Counted from the first letter of the stretch, positions 34,039-46,589 are shown. The stretch: 64,000 bases of DNA from Pseudocercospora fijiensis CIRAD86 (GCF_000340215.1 NW_006921533.1:8717282-8781281), one strand, 5' to 3'. Numbers and translations: made by a program. The notes: a model not told the origin generated them from the letters alone.

Positions 34039-34491
34039 TGTAGTAGGGAAACCCGGCTTAGTATAGGTATATATACTTATACCCTCCCTCCTTTTTTTTA
34101 TACCCTAGAATATATACAACTACCTTTATAATAAGAACACATACACACAACTACCTTTATAATAAGAACACACACACACAACTACCTTTATAATAAGAAT
34201 ATACATATATAACTACCTTTATAATAAAAACATATATATATATACTATATAGGGAGACATAGCTACGGCAATATATAGCAAGGAAGATATAGGAAATGTA
34301 CCTAATCTAGCTACAATGTAGCCCTCCCTGCGGCTATTCTCTTCTCTTTAATATTTACAACGCCTTCCCTTCGAAGTATATAATACTACGCCGACCCCTC
34401 GTAGTTACCTAAGAGACACTAAGTACTAGGCCTATAGTATATAGTTCCCTATATATGTACCTCTAGCTACGACCTACTCGTCCCGCCTATA
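34039..34491 (+). repeat. 5' LTR of the large element
   Basis: It runs from TGTAGTAGGGAAACCCGGCT to TCGTCCCGCCTATA, a direct repeat of 45452-45905. The TG start is kept and the CA end appears as TA. A poly-T run and four 31-bp tandem repeats lie in its first half. Confidence 0.95.
34117..34240 (+). repeat. 31-bp tandem repeats inside the LTR (four units)
   Basis: CAACTACCTTTATAATAAGA starts at 34117, 34148 and 34179, with a TAACTACC variant at 34209-34210. The right LTR has the same array at 45531, 45562, 45593 and 45624. Repeats in this position could be enhancer or promoter elements. Confidence 0.92.
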
Positions 34492-35001
34492 TTTTCTAGA
34501 GCCGAAGGTAGGGCTATCTTTATTTATTTAAAGGTGCAGGTATGTATATAGTTAAGAAGAAACGTTTATAGCCTTCGCCTAGAGCGAGGACTATACTACT
34601 AATATAATACTACCGCTAAAAAGACCTTAGTAGTATCGAGACGTCCTACTACTAATAAACCGTTACCGACTTAAAGCAAAAGGAATACCGTTACCGACTT
34701 AAAGTAAAAGGAAATACTATTTACGAATGTTACGACTCCCTACCTGTCTATAGTAGGCGGGACCCTATAAGAAACGACCTATATAGAAAGAAACCTAAGA
34801 GCCTGCTATAAGAAACTAGAGATAGGGATACGAAGAACCCCGAAAAGTCGATAGCCCCCTATCCCTTCCGCTAATCGGCGCGAGCCTAACTTAAAACTTC
34901 CTTCCGAGCTATTACGACCCTTCTATAGTACCGTAATCGGCATACTACGAGTTAGTAGAAATTAATAGAGAGGAACAAAGGGGGCCTAGAACGGGTGTAG
35001 C

Positions 35002-35030
35002 GGGTATACTAGCTAGCTAGCTAAGTAATA
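35002..35030 (+). promoter_or_regulatory. Block-boundary motif 1 (before gag)
   Basis: GGGTATACTAGCTAGCTAGC is followed by TAAGTAATA. A TATA-like CTATATATATA lies about 45 bp downstream, before the gag block. The role in expression is inferred from position only. Confidence 0.55.
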
Positions 35031-35219
35031 TTCGCCGCCCCCTTTATTCTATATATATACGGACTACCGCCTACCCTCCTCTTGCTTCGAGGATACAGAC
35101 GCGATATATACTACAAAGCACGCTATAGCCCGTCTACGCTCCCTCCTTACCTTAAGTATACCTAGTAACCTATCTAATTTTATCGATACTATATCCTTCC
35201 TATTTATTCTAATCGTTTA

Positions 35220-38200
35220 TCGTCTTCTGCAAATTGTTTATTCTATCGACGAGATAAGCTCCTAAGAAAACAATAACAATCCTACCCCGGCGGAGCCGCC
35301 TTTATAGGCCCCCTCTAATACCGGTACCTACCGAGACCTATCTCTAAACTTTATTCGTAACTACCTCGATACTAACTCTAATACCGAGAGGACTACGGCC
35401 TCGGGAAGCGATAAGGATACTAGTATAGAAAATAGAGAAGCGGCTTAAGGAGGTACTACCTAGGAGGGCGGTACTCGAGAAGTTCCCTAGTAGCTTGTCT
35501 AGGCAACCGGAGGGCTATCCCCTTAACTTCTCTAAGGTCTTCTTTAGGCCTTCTCGGACTTAAAGCCGCAGATGCCCCTCCTAGGGACCGTTAAGAACCC
35601 CCTCTTTACTAGAGAAAACGCTACTAACTTTGTTAAAAGGTTTTCTACTATCCTTAAGCGATACTATCTAAGGGCTAAAACGGCTACTACGGTAAAGCTC
35701 CTTATAGCTAATTGTAAAGCTAGTATCCGACCCCGAGTTACTCGGCTCCTAGGTAGTAAGCCTCTTACGTAGGAAGCCTTCTTAAAGAAGTTTAAGCGCG
35801 AGTTTGCTAACTAGGATATCGCGGTTCGGCTAAACTCCCGCGAATACCTTAAATAGCTATATACTAGACAAACGGCTAAGAGTAATGCCCTTCGCTTTTG
35901 TTAGGACTTCTATAGTATCGCTAAAGGGATACCGAGGAGGCTTCTTAATAATGTTACGAGGAGCCGTCTGTTTCTAAAGGGCTTAGGAGGCTCTATACCT
36001 ACTATTATGCCTCGGATCTACGAAAAATATAGTATCTACCCTTACGATAAGGAATCCTATACCGACTTCGAATAGATTTATCGTACTAGGTACGACCTAG
36101 CTCGTAGCCGATAGGGCTTCTCGCTCCTTACTAGTAACGATAGTAGCTATTTAAAAGAGCTGCGAGAGACAGTTAAGAAAAGAATACTAAGTATACGCCC
36201 TACCCTAGATATCTAGCGATAGGGGATAGCCCTTAGGCTAGTTACGGACCCCGGTATCGACGACCTTATTAAGCAGTTCTAAGACCTAAAACTTTACGTC
36301 CTCTCCCGAGACAATTAGAAGGGCCCTACTATAGGTCCGGTTAATACTAATGCCGATTCGTATACCCTATAGCGCCTCTATCCTCTCTAGAGCGATAATA
36401 CCCCTATAACTTAGATATATAATAACTAGTTTGTATAAGGGCTAACTATCGATGCCTTTGCCTTTTAATCTATCCCTAGTATAGAGGGTCGCTATTACTA
36501 TTACGGAGCTAAAGGCTACCTTCGTCTAAACTATAGGCCCTACCGGTATATATAAGACTAAGGGTTCTGCTATATTCGAGACCGTACGTAGTACTTCGGG
36601 CCCCTAGGTATACTATACGCTACCCTATTCCGCTTCCGTAATAGTCCTACCCTCCTAAAGCTCGCTATTATACTTCCTCTCCTCGAGGCCTATTACTAGT
36701 AGGAGATTGTTTTCCTACCTAAATTTAGAATAGAAGCCCTTCGAAAACAATTTAACTATCCTTCTTAGCAACTAAGGCGAACTGTAGCCTCTAGTACTAT
36801 AGCTTAACTAGGCCCTCGAGTTCCGACTCCTCGAGCCCTAGCTCCGATAATTCCTTCTACTCTTCCCCCTCTACCTTTAAGGTCTCCGGGAAATCCCTAC
36901 GGAGGGATCGCTTTAAACGATACTCGAAACGGCCTTCCTACCTATACTACTGCCCCTACTACTACTAGGCGGGTTATACTATACTAAAGGCCCTACGATC
37001 TAGGTATAGTCGAGGAGGCCGATAAAGAGCTAGATTTTAGCGACTACGAGGCGGCTATAGTTATAGATATCCTTGCCTATACTCGTAGCTAGGATACACC
37101 GCTTAGGAATAGTCTTCCCGTTATCGCTATTGCCGACGTAAATCGGATCTAGAAAGCTACTACTAAGTAGAAAGGTACTACGAAGACTAAGGGCATTCGT
37201 AACGTAGTTTAAGGGCTTAGCGTTCGCAAGGTAGAGGAAGCAATTCGTAAACAAACCTAGCCTCGAAGAACTACTTAAAGGTCCCCGAGCCTACTACCTC
37301 TAAGAGTAAGAACCTAGTCTAAGGAAACAGTTAGTCGTAAAACCCCTGCTACTAGCCCTTCTAGTACTTATAGGTAGCCTACTACTAAATCCTTAAATAG
37401 TAACGCTAGCCTACCTAAGGATAGTAACCTAGAAATAGACGACGCACTACCGCTAAACCCGAAGCCTACTACTAAGGAACTATCGAAAGGAGTAAACCTC
37501 CCGAGCTAGTAAAGGGCTATACGTAAGGAGCCTAAGACGACTAATATTATAAAGAATCTTTAGAAGCATTATAAGGACCCCGATTTTTAGGTAAAGAAAT
37601 TCCTTAGTAGGAATAGTATATAGCTTAGCAATACTAAGGCCCTTACCTATATTCCGGAATATTAAAAACTCGTAGCTCGCTAGCCGAACGATAACGCTCT
37701 TACTATAAGAATCCGGGAGCTAGAAAAGGATAAAACTGATAAGATTCCCTACTAGATTATAGAGATAGTAGGCAGAGTAGTTACCTTAGCTGCTAGGAGA
37801 ACTAGACCTAGGAAACCTAAGGATTACCCTATTCTAGTCCTTACCTCCGCCCGGGAATTCTTTACTAGCCTCGACGAGGAAGAAGGCTAGGAGGAATACG
37901 AGGCCGCTAACGAAGAGGTTGTCCGGGACCCTAATTCGATTAGCCGGAGAAACAGACTTAACTACTACGTAGTATAGGTTATTTTATCCGGAGTAGATAC
38001 TCTACCTAACGAGATGCTCTATATCGACTCTAGCTAGATTCGCCTCTTATTAGTCGACGACAACTTCGCCCTTATTCCTAGCCCGTATATTACTATTACT
38101 ATTAATAGGTGCCTTAAGATCTGCGCTCTTATTAATAAAGGCTCCGAGGGGAATATACTAAACGCGAAGTTCCTATAGCGAGCTAGCCTTACTCTTTTAA

Positions 38201-38622
38201 AAGGTCTTATTCTAAACATACGAGAAGCTAGAGGAAGAGCTAAATTTATCGGCATTAGTACTTCCGTTCCTGTCTCTACCTTTAATATCGAGTATAAAAC
38301 CGACTTCCTTATTATACCCCTAGGGGATAACGACCTCCCTATTATTCTTAGTCGCCTATAGGCTCGTAAGAACCGCCTTATCGCTCGAAATATAGACGAC
38401 GGCTCCTAGGAAGGAACTATTTCTAAGCGCGGGGGCCGCTCTACTACCTTTACTACCCTTGCTAGCTCTAAGAATTGTATCCTACTTAAGGAGCTCCTTA
38501 GTCGCAATAATACCTAGTAGTTAAAAAACTAGGTAGCGGACGAGAAACTAGCGTCGAGTCTGCCCCTTTTTCGAAACCGCTAGGTAGGGATACTATACGC
38601 ACCGTTGCGACCTATTATTTAA
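35220..38622 (+). pseudogene. Gag-protease block of the large element
   Basis: A frame including 35572-35772 continues through RIP-type stops to TAA at 38620-38622, about 1,020 codons. The first part reads as retrotransposon gag (Glu-Asn-Ala-Thr-Asn-Phe-Val-Lys-Arg-Phe near 35610, a helix-rich capsid-like region to 36500). The middle is Pro/Thr/Lys/Arg-rich (36800-37600). A retropepsin-like fold lies near 38040-38400, where Ala-Leu-Ile-Asn-Lys-Gly-Ser-Glu replaces the usual Asp-Ser/Thr-Gly, so the catalytic Asp is lost. The start is uncertain; the ATG at 35572 is probably internal. I see no zinc knuckle. Confidence 0.8.
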
Positions 38623-38670
38623 TAAGAAATATTGTTATAGGGTTGTATAGCAAAAAGGATAGTAACCCTA

Positions 38671-38700
38671 GGGTATGCTAGCTAGCTAGCTAGGGTATAT
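38671..38700 (+). promoter_or_regulatory. Block-boundary motif 2, with TATA-like element downstream
   Basis: GGGTATGCTAGCTAGCTAGC then TAGGGTATAT, about 50 bp after the gag-protease stop. TATATAAAAG follows at 38836-38845, before the RT block, and could be a core promoter for a separate transcript. Confidence 0.55.
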
Positions 38701-38884
38701 TAATTAGTCCGGTAGTCGGCCCGCCCTTGCTCCCGCTACCTTTTCCGACCTCGCTTAGACTAGCCCCGGCTTGTCCCGGCATTCCTAGTAACCCCGGCAT
38801 TCCCGCGTCCCTATAATTGCCCTCTAGTAGCACTCTATATAAAAGCCGCCTAGCTAGGCAACCTATCTAGGAGCGGGTATACGA

Positions 38885-41235
38885 CGACGTACTAGTCCTA
38901 GCTATATAACGCTAGTCCTTTCTCGAAGATCCTTCCTAGCTATACCCGACGATTAGCCTTACCTAGCTCGGGCGTACGGAGGCGATTCTCGAGCCTATAA
39001 CTCGTAACGACTAGGCGGCAATCCTTTAGTAGTTAGAAGCGAATAGGTTTTATAACTAGTATAAGCGGCACTATAGGTTTTAGAGCTTTCGAAGGTTCCC
39101 TACCTAGCTACTATCTATTAAGAAAATGCTTAAGGAAGATTTAGATACTAGCCGCACGGTCGGAGTTTATAGTATATATAAGAAAAAGGCAGACAAAGTA
39201 AGACCTATAGAAGCTAGCACTACGATAACCGGGAGTGTAACGACCGGTAGTAACCCTTACTAGAAAAAGAAACGGCTTACTCGAGAAGCGTTACTTCCGC
39301 CTAGAACCGGGCTATATAACTAGAAGTACCTAATTAAGAAGTTCTTAGATATACTACGCGGCTCGCGCCTAATTAAGGAAAGGAAAGCAAAGCTTCTTAT
39401 TAGAATAGAACTTCTTCCTAAGGAGCTAGATCTGTTCTACGAAATGCTTTATAATAGGGAGAAAGCCCTTACCTAGAGCTTTACCGAAATTAGAAGGGTC
39501 GACGCGGATATAGTACCTCTCTAACGGATCCGAACAATTCTTTATAAACTCTAGAGAAAACTAACCTTCCGCCTCTAGCCTAGCCTAGTAAACATTGTAG
39601 AAGAAATAATCCGAGAGCGAATTACAAATAGGGTGCTTAAAGTTAGCGAAGGAGTATACCGGAACCTATAGTTCTTAGTTTAGAAGAAAGGAACTAAGAA
39701 ATATCGCCTAATTAACGCTACTATAGAGCTAAACCGCTATATAATACGGGACGGAAACCTTCCTCCTAATACTAATAGCTTTACCGAGGATTTTGCTAAC
39801 TATACTATCTCGTCCCTAATCGATTTCTTTTCTAGGTACGACTAAGTCCCGCTTTACGAGGCCGATCGAGATATAACTACCTTTAATACCCCGCTTAGCC
39901 TTATACGAATAACTACCCTTCCGTAAGGAGCGACAAACTCTATTGCCTAGTTTATCCGAGTAGTAATAAGAATCCTTTTTAACTACATTTCCTACCGTAC
40001 GAGGCCGTTTGTCGACGATATTAGTATTAAGGGCCCGAAGACCCGATATAATAATAAAGAGGTCGAACCTAGCCTAAGAAGGTTTGTTACTAAGCATATT
40101 TAATAGATAGATAGTGTTCTTACAGATATTAAGCGTACTAGGTATACTGTTTTAGGTCTAAAATCTTAATTCCTCTATAAAAAGCTAAAATGTATCGGCT
40201 ACGTTATTAATATTTCCGGAAGATACCCTAATATAGAGAAAGTTGCAAAGATTGTCGTATAGCTAGTACCTAAGAACTACTCTAGCGTACGGGCCTTTCT
40301 TAGGGTTTGTATCTACTACCGTATCTAGATCGAGGGCTTCGTAACAATAGTAAGACTACTCTTCTACCTCCTAAAGGCCGATATCGAATTCTTATAGGGA
40401 CCGGATTAGCAAGTCGCTATAGATACCTTAAAGGCTGCGCTAACTACTACCCCTACTCTTGTCTCGATCGATTATACTAAGGATACTAGGTTAATTGTCC
40501 TTCTATTAGACGCGAGTAGATCCGGATATAGTAGTAGCCTAAACTAGTATAAAAGGGACAATATAAAGAAGCGTTACCCTATTCGGTACGAAAGCGGTCT
40601 TTAGACCGAAAGTAAAGCCCGATATAATACTAGCAAACGAGAGTGCCTTACTATACTTAAACTGCTAAAGAAGTTTAAGAAGTATCTCGTTAGGTAGTAC
40701 TTTTAGATCGAAATCGATACTACTACCCTTATCTACTAGCTTAATAAATCCGCCTCGGACCTCCCTAACTCGGTAATAGCTCGCTAGGTAGCCTAGATCC
40801 GACTATTCGACTTCGAAGTTAAGTATATCCCTAGGCGGAAGCACTCTACGGCTAATAGTCTATCCCGTCGTAACTCTACTAAAGAAGATATCGTCGAACG
40901 AGATAACTAAATCGACGACGATAATATAATCGATAACGACTTCTTTTATAGTATAGTAGAGCCCCTATCCTTAATAATATCCCTAGACCTGCTCCCCGGG
41001 GTAGTCTAAGTACTAGCCTACCCGTAGAGCGAGTAAATAATTTTAACTCGGTAAAAGGGGACCTACTAGAAGCTCTACGTTACGCCTAGCTTACTAAAAC
41101 CGAAGCCTACCCTACGGAGTAAGCCTAGGAAAACCTTACCTAACCTTAAAGATTTCCTTTGTTTAAAAACCTTTCCTTTGTATTATTTCTATAGCCTACG
41201 CCGGCCGACATATCGAGATTTCTAAGAATCCCGGG
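38885..41235 (+). pseudogene. Reverse transcriptase-RNase H block of the large element
   Basis: From about 39110 one frame reads Lys-Lys-Met-Leu-Lys, a conserved pre-RT region, then RT: Lys-Lys-Gly-Thr-Lys-Lys-Tyr-Arg-Leu-Ile-Asn-Ala near 39690, Ile-Asp-Phe-Phe-Ser-Arg-Tyr-Asp near 39820, Pro-Gln-Gly-Ala-Thr-Asn-Ser near 39930, and Phe-Val-Asp-Asp-Ile (catalytic box, intact Asp-Asp) near 40010. The thumb and RNase H follow (Leu-Leu-Asp-Ala-Ser-Arg-Ser near 40510; Gln-Leu-Asn-Lys-Ser-Ala-Ser near 40735; Ile-Pro-Arg-Arg-Lys-His-Ser near 40830). A Pro/Lys tail ends near 41150-41235. RIP-type stops are frequent. In related fungal elements an integrase would follow RNase H; here the block ends. 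Confidence 0.9.
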
Positions 41236-41245
41236 AGCTCCCGCC

Positions 41246-41272
41246 TATAGTAGCTAGCTAGCTAGGATATAT
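41246..41272 (+). promoter_or_regulatory. Block-boundary motif 3 (before ORF3)
   Basis: TATAGTAGCTAGCTAGCTAG then GATATATT. It separates the RT-RNase H and ORF3 blocks and lies about 100 bp before the first ATG of ORF3 at 41371. Confidence 0.55.
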
Positions 41273-41370
41273 TACGACTACTACTACTACCCCTATACTA
41301 CCCGGAGGAGCCCTTATAACTATACCTTAATGCGGTAGGGGTTAAAGCGGAGGGGTTAGTACGTTATATA

Positions 41371-44300
41371 ATGCCTAACTCCCTAGATCTAAGTGCTCTA
41401 GTCCTACGCCCTCGAATCTCGCTACTACGCGAATTACCTAGGCCTCTAGAAATGTCGCCGCTACCTACTACTAACCCTTTACTTCCTTTAGGATACGTGC
41501 CTTACTTTCGGATTTATATACAAACGCGCGTATACGCGTAAGGTAGGTGCCTCCTATCCCTTCCTACGTACCCGCGCTATTACTATAATAAAAAGGCGAT
41601 CTTTCTCGCGCCTAAACTTCTTTATAAACAAACATACCTATACCGCCCTTCCCTCGATAAAGCGATAGGCGCTTATAGTAAACACTACCCTGCTTAATTA
41701 ACTATTAAGGACCGACAAACCCCTACCTCCTCTACGCGACCCGATACGTAAAACCCCCTCTACCGCCTCGTAAGCGCGTAATAGTAGAAGCCTCTAGTCG
41801 AGACCTTATTGCGAGCGTAGCCTATAGCGGCATTTCCTACCTTCCTTCCGACTAGTAACTAAGCAATTATAATACCCTACTCGAATAGGTATAATATCTT
41901 TAATCCGCTAACCTGTCCCGCTAAACTAAAGTAGATATAATCTACGACAACCTAGGAAGTATTAACAACTTTATTAAAGGTACCGAGCTAACCTATTATC
42001 GGCTTAAGGAGGCGCTCTTTAAAGGACTACCGAAAGAAATAGGAGATATTCTTCGTACCCGAGGATCTACTATAGTATAGGCCTTCGAGTAGTATATAGG
42101 TAACGAATTTGCTACCTTATAAGCCGCCGCTACTCGTAGGAAGGCTACGGAAGATCGCCGTAAGAACGATATTGCTAATAGTCCTATATTCTTTAGGAAC
42201 TACCTAGACCTCTACAATATCCGAGGTAATACCGTAAAAGAAATAGCTCGAGTCTTTAGGCTATAGAAGGATAGAAAGCTTAACAACTACGTAAACTTTA
42301 AGGACGCTAGCTAGGTTTCCGAAATTTAGCTTATTCTTCGTATTCTAAGCAATTACCTATACCGCCGAACGCTTAGGGCGAGATAGGGGCAAGTAGATGT
42401 TAATACTGTTACTATTACTACTAAGGACTGCGTAGTAGATAAGGAGGACGATACTCGTAAGGAGGGTAAGAATAAATTCTTCCCCTAGAAAGCGGAGGCT
42501 AGTAAGGCGAAGCTTAAGGCTATCGGTATTCGAATTAGCTAATACGAAGGCCCTCCTATAATTACTATTACTCCCGACGGGCGCCCTTTTTCGAGACCGC
42601 TAGGTAGCTATATTAAGGGCACTACTTCTAGGACCCTAGGGCTTAATGTCCCTCGATCCTATATAGGTATATATAAGCGAATTAGTACACCTATTAGATT
42701 ACTAGTTATATACAACCCGGCTAGCGACCCTCTAGCTAGATAGGATAACTAGTAGCGGTTACCCGCTCGCCCTACTTAGCCTATCGGCTCTCGCTAAAAT
42801 ACGCCTCTATAACGTAATACGACTCGCCCTAATCTCCTAGTCGAAAACTCTACTTTACTACCCGATCGGACTAGTAGTAGGAGCGGTAATAATAGCCTTG
42901 CTCTAGGGGCTCCGCCTACTCGTCGAATTCGGACTACTATGCCTATCCCCCCTCTAGAAGGGACCCGTAAATCGAATAGACTTAATAAGCCGAGTAGAGA
43001 TCTTACCGTACCCCTCGAGGAGAACCTAACTAACGACCTTAATACCTTAGGACCTAAGCGGGGAGGCACTATATACTATAAGGAACTAACCCCCGATAAG
43101 GACACTTAAATTAGAAATAGCCTAGCCTACTATAGCTACAATAGATTCTCGGAAGCCGACCGTAGTGCTTTAATATAGTACGATAGTAAATCTAATAATA
43201 CTATATAGGGAAGAGCAATTGCCCTTACTATAACTGCCCCTTACCCGCCTTGCTATACTTATACCCGCTACCTATTTAGGACAATAGTTAGGTTTCGAGG
43301 AAAGATTAGTCGAGAGCAGATAATAGAAACCTTAAGTAGCCCTAGATATAAGTACCGGAACGACCTTCTCCGCCTTCGAAATAAGAGACCTAACCTGTTT
43401 CGAAAAACTCGCCGTCCTCCTGTCCCTAGCGACTGCCTTAGACTATATCGCTTTTTCCCTAAGGCCTATAGTTACGAGAGCAAGATATACAACCCTTTAA
43501 CTATTAAACGCGTTACCCTAGCAATTGCTACTAAGATTCGTAAGGCCTTCTCCCGTATAGGAGTAATAACAAAGGCTAGCTAGGATGCCTAGGTAAGAGA
43601 TAGTACTATTACCTTAGATAGCATTACGAGCGACAAAGGCTCTACTAAACTATATAGAGCGGCCGTCTTTAGTTAGTATAATAATAAGAAAGTCGAAGTC
43701 GCCGCGGCCCCTCTACCCTTTAGAAAGATATCCCTATCTAACTAGTTTAAGCTAGAGGCTATAATACACCTTTAGTATTAGCGTATAGTTAACGGAGTTT
43801 CGAACAAAGGTTAGCTTCGAACCGCCTTCTATTCTAGGTTCTAGTAAATCTGCCGAGGAGACCCTGTCTACTAGCTCCTCTACGGCCTTACCCGCCCTAA
43901 CTACGCTCTTAACCTAATCTCCTACCCGTACTACGCTAAGATAACTTAACCTAGTAACGGCGGTTCGACCGAGTTTGCCTATATTAACTAGTACCCTCTC
44001 GATCTCTAAGAAGGCATTGCTATAAACTAAGTTTAAGGCTCCGTATCCTTCCTTCCTAAAACGGTAGAGACTACTACGAAGGTCTTCGCTAGGATCTACT
44101 AACTAGAAGTCTTTAATAAATAGTATAAGGAACTTAAGATCCTTCGCTAGGAAAAGGGCCCTACGTACGCCCCTCGGGGTTATATTCTCTCTATTAACTA
44201 TAATATATATTGCCTAAATACTAAGATAGAGAATATCCTTAATAACTTTATTAAGAACGGGCTAAAAGGCAAGTATCGAAATATAGGCTAGGAGTAGTAT

Positions 44301-45311
44301 CCGGTCGGTGCCCTTAGAGTACGCCTAACCCTTCCCTACCTTCTATACGGCGCTTAGATATTACCGAAGAACACTAAGAGGATAACTATACTCCCCTAGT
44401 TCTACCGATACGACTTAGTAACTAGAAAGCTCGATTGCGAAGCTAGAGGTACGTTTTAGGAACTCGCTACTACCTATCGAGACCTTCTTCCTAGCCCTAC
44501 CTCGCCCTCTAGTCTTATAAACAAGTACGGTGCCCCTCTATACGCGTTCCCGGCTATAGTACGCCTACGTAATAACAACCTAATCTCGGAAGCCCTCGTC
44601 GGTCGATTAAAGTAGGACGATACTATAGTATAGTAGCATATTCGAAGACTCTTTCGCAACCTTAACTAAGAAGGCTCCTTATATATACTCGAGAACTATT
44701 TAAAGTAGTATCGTAAGGATATAGCGTCGGTATACTCTAAGATATTAAGTAAGGTTATTCGGCTCGAGTAGGAACATTTCGGGGAGAAATTATTCTTTAA
44801 GGCTCTTATACAGTCTTTAAAAGACTAGAGTTGCATTCTAAACAATAGCGAAGATCGGTATATACGCCTAAACTAGGATAATTTCTACCGATATTAGCCT
44901 ACGCCTAATACTAGGGAGGAGTTTAATTAGGGAGGCTAGGGATTTATATACTAGTAGGAACCTAGTAAGGCAGACCTTCCTACTAACTAGCGGCAGTCTA
45001 GCGCCCCTTTAGCGAAACCTACTACCTACGCTTCGAAAGTCTCTACTCCTAGTAGAGTACTCCCGAACGTTAACTCCTAGTAGCTTAGTACCCCTAAGAA
45101 ATAGCCTCCTTAGCTATCTTCTTTAAAGCAGCCTACGAACCCTATAGCTAATCCGAATAAGCGATAGACCCGCTAGGATATACGGGCTAAGGCGACGCGG
45201 ACCTAGGCTTTTATCGACTAATTTAACTAGTAGGGGCGAGGAGGCAATTATAGCGGCTAGGGCCGTAGAGGTAACTATAGTAGACTAGCGACTCGTAGTA
45301 GAAAGAAATAA
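41371..45311 (+). pseudogene. ORF3 of the large element, about 1,300 codons, unidentified
   Basis: ATG at 41371 opens a frame that runs through RIP-type stops; ATG at 41452 is in the same frame. A shift near 41940 moves it into the frame that then reads to TAA at 45309-45311. 41950-42400 is helix-rich and charged. 42560-43070 is Pro/Arg/Thr-rich and probably disordered. 43080-44900 looks globular, with blocks such as Phe-Leu-Pro-Lys-Thr-Val-Glu near 44050, Arg-Gly-Tyr-Ile-Leu-Ser near 44180, and Leu-Pro-Ser-Pro-Thr-Ser-Pro-Ser near 44495. The end is an Arg/Gly/Gln-rich RGG-like tail (45230-45300), often found in RNA-binding proteins. No HHCC, DDE or chromodomain motif is seen. It could be structural, RNA-binding, or acquired from a host gene. 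Confidence 0.65.
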
Positions 45312-45317
45312 GTAATA

Positions 45318-45346
45318 GGGTATAGCAGCTAGCTAGCTAGGATACC
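45318..45346 (+). promoter_or_regulatory. Block-boundary motif 4 (after ORF3)
   Basis: GGGTATAGCAGCTAGCTAGC then TAGGATACC, starting seven bases after the ORF3 stop. It is the fourth copy of the boundary motif. Confidence 0.55.
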
Positions 45347-45438
45347 GTTATAGGATAGTTAGTTTAGTTTTTTTGCGTGTTTAAGGTTTTTTAGTCCGGG
45401 AGGTAAGGAAGCGTTAGTCTAAGGGCAGACTTCTTAGT

Positions 45439-45451
45439 CCGGGAGGGAAAA
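45439..45451 (+). other. Polypurine tract of the large element
   Basis: CGGGAGGGAAAA directly precedes the TG of the 3' LTR, which confirms plus-strand orientation. Confidence 0.75.
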
Positions 45452-45905
45452 TGTAGTAGGGAAACCCGGCTTAGTATAGGTATATACACTTGTACCCTCC
45501 CTCCTTTTTTTTTGTACCCTAGAATATATACAACTACCTTTATAATAAGAATACATACATATAACTACCTTTATAATAAGAATATACATATACAACTACC
45601 TTTATAATAAGAACATATACACACAACTACCTTTATAATAAAAACATACATATATACACTATATAGGGAGATATAGCTACGGCAATATATAGTAAGAAAG
45701 ATATAGGAAATGTACCTAATCTAGCTACAATATAGCCCTCCCTACGGCTATTCTCTTCTCTTTAATATTTACAACGCCTTCCCTTCGAAGTATACAATGC
45801 TACGCCGACCCCTCGCAGTTACCTAAGAGACACTAAGTACTAGGCCTATAGCATACAGTTCCCTATATATATACCTCTACCTACGACCTACTCGTCCCGC
45901 CTATA
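45452..45905 (+). repeat. 3' LTR of the large element
   Basis: Direct repeat of 34039-34491, with differences mostly C/T and G/A. GTAG follows at 45906-45909, matching GTAG at 34035-34038, so a target duplication of at least four bases is supported. Confidence 0.95.
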
Positions 45906-46580
45906 GTAGTAGTAGATCTATATAACTCGCGAGGTTAGTATAAGATTATAGGCCTAGCTATTAGTATTAGGGATAAGAACCGGATAAGCTTTAACCTTAA
46001 GGGTTACCTCTAGCAAAGTCGAAATCGTTATAGTCTAGCTACGGTATACGGATTAAGGAGGTTCTTATAGCCCGATATTTAGTAAAAGTACTCGAGCTTA
46101 GTATAACCTTATCCTTGTCCGAACGTTACTAGGATACTCGTATCGGATATTATTTGCTAATTATAGGCGCTAATCTAGGAGTAGGATTAGGGAGTATATT
46201 AGGGAGTATAGGTAACTATTAGACTAGGGTATTATAGCTAGATATCCCTATCGGCTAATTTCTTTAGGCTTCGGCTATTAGTCTTTAACTAGGTAATTCG
46301 ATCGATTATATATATATTATACTACGGCTATAAGGTACTATCTATACTCGGGGGATACTCGGAGGGGCAATCGGGATATAGAAATATCCCTTTAGTAGAG
46401 GCTTATAGGATCTAGCCTTCGAATCTCCCTTAATATATTAAACACTATACTACGCTTATAGCCCCGCTAACTACCCTAGGAGTAACGTTACTACGTACCT
46501 ATTCTATTAATTATCTAACCTCGTATAGATATTTCGTAGCGACTAAACTTTAACTAGTCGGCCGAGTAATAGTTTCTATA
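45906..46580. other. RIP-degraded sequence, no gene assigned
   Basis: It should include the missing start of the minus-strand relic that ends at 34038, but I could not follow a convincing frame. Confidence 0.4.
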
Positions 46581-46589
46581 GCAATACGG

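Larger units (their letters stand above)
34039..45905 (+). mobile_element. Large LTR retrotransposon with three ORF blocks, no integrase seen (11.9 kb)
   Basis: Two LTRs (34039-34491 and 45452-45905), flanked by GTAG on both outer sides, enclose gag-protease, RT-RNase H and a large ORF3, each a separate plus-strand block. The RT belongs to a gypsy-type family of filamentous fungi, judged by its Gly-Thr-Lys-Lys-Tyr-Arg-Leu-Ile-Asn-Ala and Pro-Gln-Gly-Ala-Thr-Asn-Ser motifs. I find no zinc-binding HHCC region or DDE core anywhere in the element. It may use integrase from a relative, or ORF3 may replace or have displaced it. A motif with TAGCTAGCTAGC marks each block boundary. Confidence 0.92.

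Noticed and set aside
34117..34240. CRISPR-like array
   Set aside because: 31-bp units are contiguous with no unique spacers and sit inside an LTR in a fungal-type sequence.
37030..38255. Two minus-strand frames (37030-37254 and 38034-38255)
   Set aside because: They are opposite the plus-strand gag-protease reading, which includes the protease region.
42580..42610. Short DNA match to 38563-38590 (CCCTTTTTCGA then ACCGCTAGGTAG)
   Set aside because: Only about 25 bp and in different frames. It may reflect internal duplication, but the support is too slight for a separate claim.
42794..44659. Two minus-strand frames (42794-43069 and 44474-44659)
   Set aside because: They lie opposite ORF3. 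Their Arg/Leu/Ser-rich composition is typical of a shadow frame.
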